Assembly (NCBI GenBank): GCA_025936115.1
Contig: JAICTZ010000019.1
Location: 1-64,000, forward strand
Direction: 5' to 3'
DNA from: Polyangiaceae bacterium
GTDB lineage: Bacteria > Myxococcota_A > Polyangia > Polyangiales > Polyangiaceae
Length of the DNA: 64,000 nucleotides
Below are positions 62,067 to 64,000 of the stretch, piece by piece. Numbering within the stretch: the stretch's first letter is position 1; each line of letters opens with the position of its first letter. Made by a program: the position numbers and the translations under genes. The notes beneath the pieces were generated by a model that worked only from the letters and a program-made list of their open reading frames with translations, was not told the DNA's origin and searched no databases.

Positions 62067-62646
62067 CGCGGTGCCACCACCAAGCCCAATGGTCGTGGTA
62101 GCGAATCGAGAAGTCGGCCTTGAAGGCGTGGCGCACGGCACGAGCAACGCCGGGGAAACGCCAGTCGTCCCCTCCGAGCACGGCGCCGAATCTGAGCTTC
62201 GGGAGCCAGGCCGCAATGTCCATGCCTACCGCCTCGAACGTGTGGTCCCCGTCGAGCCAGACGAAGTCAACGGATCGCTCCTCGAAGGCCTCAGCTGCGG
62301 CAGGGCTGCCCTGCGCGTGAAGCGACAGTGACAGGCCGCGCTCTTGGAGCGGACGCATGTTCGCTTCGAAAGCCGCCCGCAGCGTCCGCCCGTCCGGTGC
62401 GAACGCATCCGGAGGCCAAATGTCCACGCAGTGCAGGGATATCTGCTTTCCGCTGCGCAGAATTTCGACACCTAGAAAAGCCGTCGATCGACCCTGATAA
62501 CAGCCGACCTCTACGAAAGTCGCGCGATTAGGCGACTCTTCGACGGCTTGACGGTAGGCAGGCGCGAACTTGAACCAACCCTCGATACGCTCGAAGTAGT
62601 GCTCGAGTTCCAGGCCCGAGCTCCGTTCGCTGTGGGCCGGCTCCAT
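61996..62646 (-). CDS. Class I SAM-dependent methyltransferase (Methyltransf_24-like)
   Basis: A 216-aa protein; ATG 62646 has GAAGGTG six bases upstream, better placed than for a GTG at 62655. Motif I is FVEVGCYQGRSTAFLGVEIL (about residues 44-63), then LHCVDIWPPDAF and VDFVWLDGDHTFEAVGMDI, as in methyltransferases that accompany surface glycan genes. The last 70 bases overlap the plus-strand lipoprotein gene. The substrate is unknown. Confidence 0.82.
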   Translation of the reverse strand: MEPAHSERSSGLELEHYFERIEGWFKFAPAYRQAVEESPNRATFVEVGCYQGRSTAFLGVEILRSGKQISLHCVDIWPPDAFAPDGRTLRAAFEANMRPLQERGLSLSLHAQGSPAAAEAFEERSVDFVWLDGDHTFEAVGMDIAAWLPKLRFGAVLGGDDWRFPGVARAVRHAFKADFSIRYHDHWAWWWHRVKAAPTTHRPGRPGRASPHAGRR

Positions 62647-62657
62647 GGAGCGCACCT

Positions 62658-63371
62658 TCAGGCGAACTGCCGCCGCGCGGTGTCGCTCCGCGCAGCGATG
62701 ACACTCGGTCGGTAGACGGACGACTTCTCGAGCATGGCGAGAACTCGGCCGAGATTGAGCACGACGCTTCGGAGGTCCGAAGAACGAGCGGCGCTGCTCG
62801 GACCGGCGGGCGAGACGGTCGCGCTCGCGTGCTCGAGCTCCTCCACGAGGTGCTGTAACTTAGCGATAACGCGTGCCTCGTCGTCCATCGAAGGTCTACC
62901 GCGTCGTTCGCCCTGAGCACGTCGCTCGGAGACGACTCGCTGCCGGAGCTCCCGGACACTCCAGCGCTCTTGCTCCGCGCGTTCGAGGATTGCGCTGCGC
63001 TGATCCGCCTCCAACCTCAATACGGAAGCGATATGACTGGCGCTGATGTGACCGAACGTCCGGGCACAAGGTAAGTCCGCGACGGCAACATAGACGGCGA
63101 CGGCTTCGTTGAGGGCGGACCGGCAAAAAGGACAGTCGGTACGATTTGCCAACCGACGGATCGAATTGTTCTTGTTGCGCCTGCGATCGCGCCAGAGAGC
63201 GGGATTCCCGGAAAAAAACCGGGTCAAGATCAGCTCACCGATCGCGAGCGTTCGTTCGATCCCGCTGCGTCGCTCGATGCTCTTGAGCTCCTCGACGACG
63301 TGCTCGATGAGCTGCGAGTCAGGCAAGCGGGACGCCGCAAGCTCTAAACTCCCAAGTACGCTCCCCGACAC
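62658..63371 (-). CDS. Hypothetical protein with HTH/DUF1016-like segment
   Basis: A 237-aa protein starting at GTG 63371. A Cys pair CPFC lies near residue 80. HISASHIASVLRLEADQRSAILERAEQERWSVRELRQRVV (about residues 108-147) has the pattern found in ParB-like and DUF1016 helix regions, where SVREL follows a DNA-contact helix. The tail is low in conserved features. I cannot assign a role. It lies 11 bases before the methyltransferase gene. Confidence 0.55.
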   Translation of the reverse strand: MSGSVLGSLELAASRLPDSQLIEHVVEELKSIERRSGIERTLAIGELILTRFFSGNPALWRDRRRNKNNSIRRLANRTDCPFCRSALNEAVAVYVAVADLPCARTFGHISASHIASVLRLEADQRSAILERAEQERWSVRELRQRVVSERRAQGERRGRPSMDDEARVIAKLQHLVEELEHASATVSPAGPSSAARSSDLRSVVLNLGRVLAMLEKSSVYRPSVIAARSDTARRQFA

Positions 63372-63737
63372 ACGTGCATCCTACCAGGCGCGTCATTGCT
63401 GTTCAAGCGATTTGTCGCCCACGTCAGACACGTTGCTGCGCGTGATGCGCACTTCGATCGCGTGCGCAGTGTAGAACGATTATTGCAACTCACGAGTGTG
63501 AGCGACGCGCGCGAGTTGCGGGCCCTGTGAATGGGACGATCATGAGTGTTTTCGGCAAGGCGCCCCCGCAGCCGCTGATGGTGCGCTTTGAATCGCCGTG
63601 CCGCGCGCATCTTCCAAATAGAACTGAAAATAGAGTCAGACCGTCCACCGCCTCTGAAACGATAGCGTCCGGCCATGCCTCGAACGGACAGTCAGCCGTC
63701 ACGTTGCCATTCGTGGGAACGCTGAGCGCGTGCTGAC
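63372..63737. other. 366-base intergenic region
   Basis: Between the HTH-like gene and the LysR-type gene, both on the minus strand. A plus-strand frame at 63527-63736 and a minus-strand frame at 63741-63490 are both open, but neither resembles a protein I know. AT content is higher than in the neighbourhood around 63600-63660, which may reflect a foreign or decayed segment. Confidence 0.4.
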
Positions 63738-64000
63738 TCAACCGCTCGACGCCTCGCCGAGCTCGGCGAGCACGAAGTCACGGAACACCGCCGCACGGCG
63801 CGGCAAGTAGCGACTCGACGGATACACGAGGTGCCAGGCGCCGCGCAGACCGACCCGATCCGGAAGGACGCGCGCGAGCTCGCCGCGCGCGACGCTCGCT
63901 TGCGTGATGAATTGCGGCATCAACGCGATCCCGACGCCCCGCAGCGTCGCTTGGTGCACGAACGCAAAATCGTCAGCGCTGATGGGTCCGTGCACATCGA
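63738..64000 (-). CDS. LysR-type transcriptional regulator, C-terminal part
   Basis: Only the last 87 codons or so lie in the window; the start is beyond base 64000. ADDFAFVHQATLRGVGIALMPQFI, then GELARVLPD and LVYPSSRYLPRRAAVFRDFVLAEL, match the end of the substrate-binding domain of LysR regulators. The regulated genes cannot be seen. Confidence 0.88.
   Translation of the reverse strand, partial: DVHGPISADDFAFVHQATLRGVGIALMPQFITQASVARGELARVLPDRVGLRGAWHLVYPSSRYLPRRAAVFRDFVLAELGEASSG

Noticed and set aside
63610..63660. GTCAGAC-like sequence as a REP or transposase-associated element
   Set aside because: Only one short copy, no palindrome partner and no transposase gene nearby.

Overview
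The window is high-GC DNA from a bacterium that looks like a Myxococcota member of the Polyangiales/Sorangium type. This is inferred from five predicted lipoproteins with long Gly/Ser/Ala-rich linkers, a Ser/Thr kinase next to a TPR/PEGA-like membrane protein, a DUF1552/DUF1592 pair and the codon usage. It opens with the 5' end of a 16S rRNA gene on the minus strand and its promoter, and closes inside a LysR-type regulator gene.

Layout. 0-4.6 kb: rrn promoter, then a minus-strand operon running from leucyl aminopeptidase through two small membrane proteins and a parvulin-type lipoprotein to a roadblock-like protein. 4.7-22.9 kb: mostly housekeeping genes, including an SDR, ferredoxin-NADP reductase, a frameshifted zinc-ribbon/GYF_2 protein, FabH-like and AroA enzymes, the DUF1552/DUF1592 pair, an orphan DNA methyltransferase, glutamate dehydrogenase, an isopropylmalate/homocitrate synthase-like enzyme, a radical SAM protein, TtcA, a TlpA-like thioredoxin, an EcsC-like protein and QueD. 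23-31 kb: an accessory surface region holding a kinase-TPR-lipoprotein operon whose SGNH domain has lost its catalytic Ser and His, and two divergent lipoproteins carrying a CE6-like esterase and a GH54 arabinofuranosidase domain. 31-39.6 kb: a RibD/DHFR-like reductase, a TamB-like giant, a SpoIIAA-like protein, an aminotransferase, and a DUF6165 plus glycosyltransferase pair.

The most unusual part is 39.6-61.2 kb on the minus strand. Two compact operons encode very large proteins of unknown function. Operon A (61.2 to 54.7 kb) has a 717-aa lipoprotein, a 1152-aa DUF6603 protein and a DUF4105 protein, all joined by 4-base overlaps. Operon B (53.0 to 39.6 kb) has proteins of 994, 1570, 580 and 792 residues followed by a TPR-glycosyltransferase, with gaps of -8 to 16 bases. 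The 792-aa protein begins with a YbaB/EbfC-like domain fused to beta-rich adhesin-like modules. Apart from the lipoprotein, none of these proteins begins with a signal peptide. I infer one multi-protein system, possibly a large beta-rich assembly that is glycosylated in the cytoplasm. I do not know its function.

No CRISPR array, tRNA, phage or intact insertion sequence is visible.
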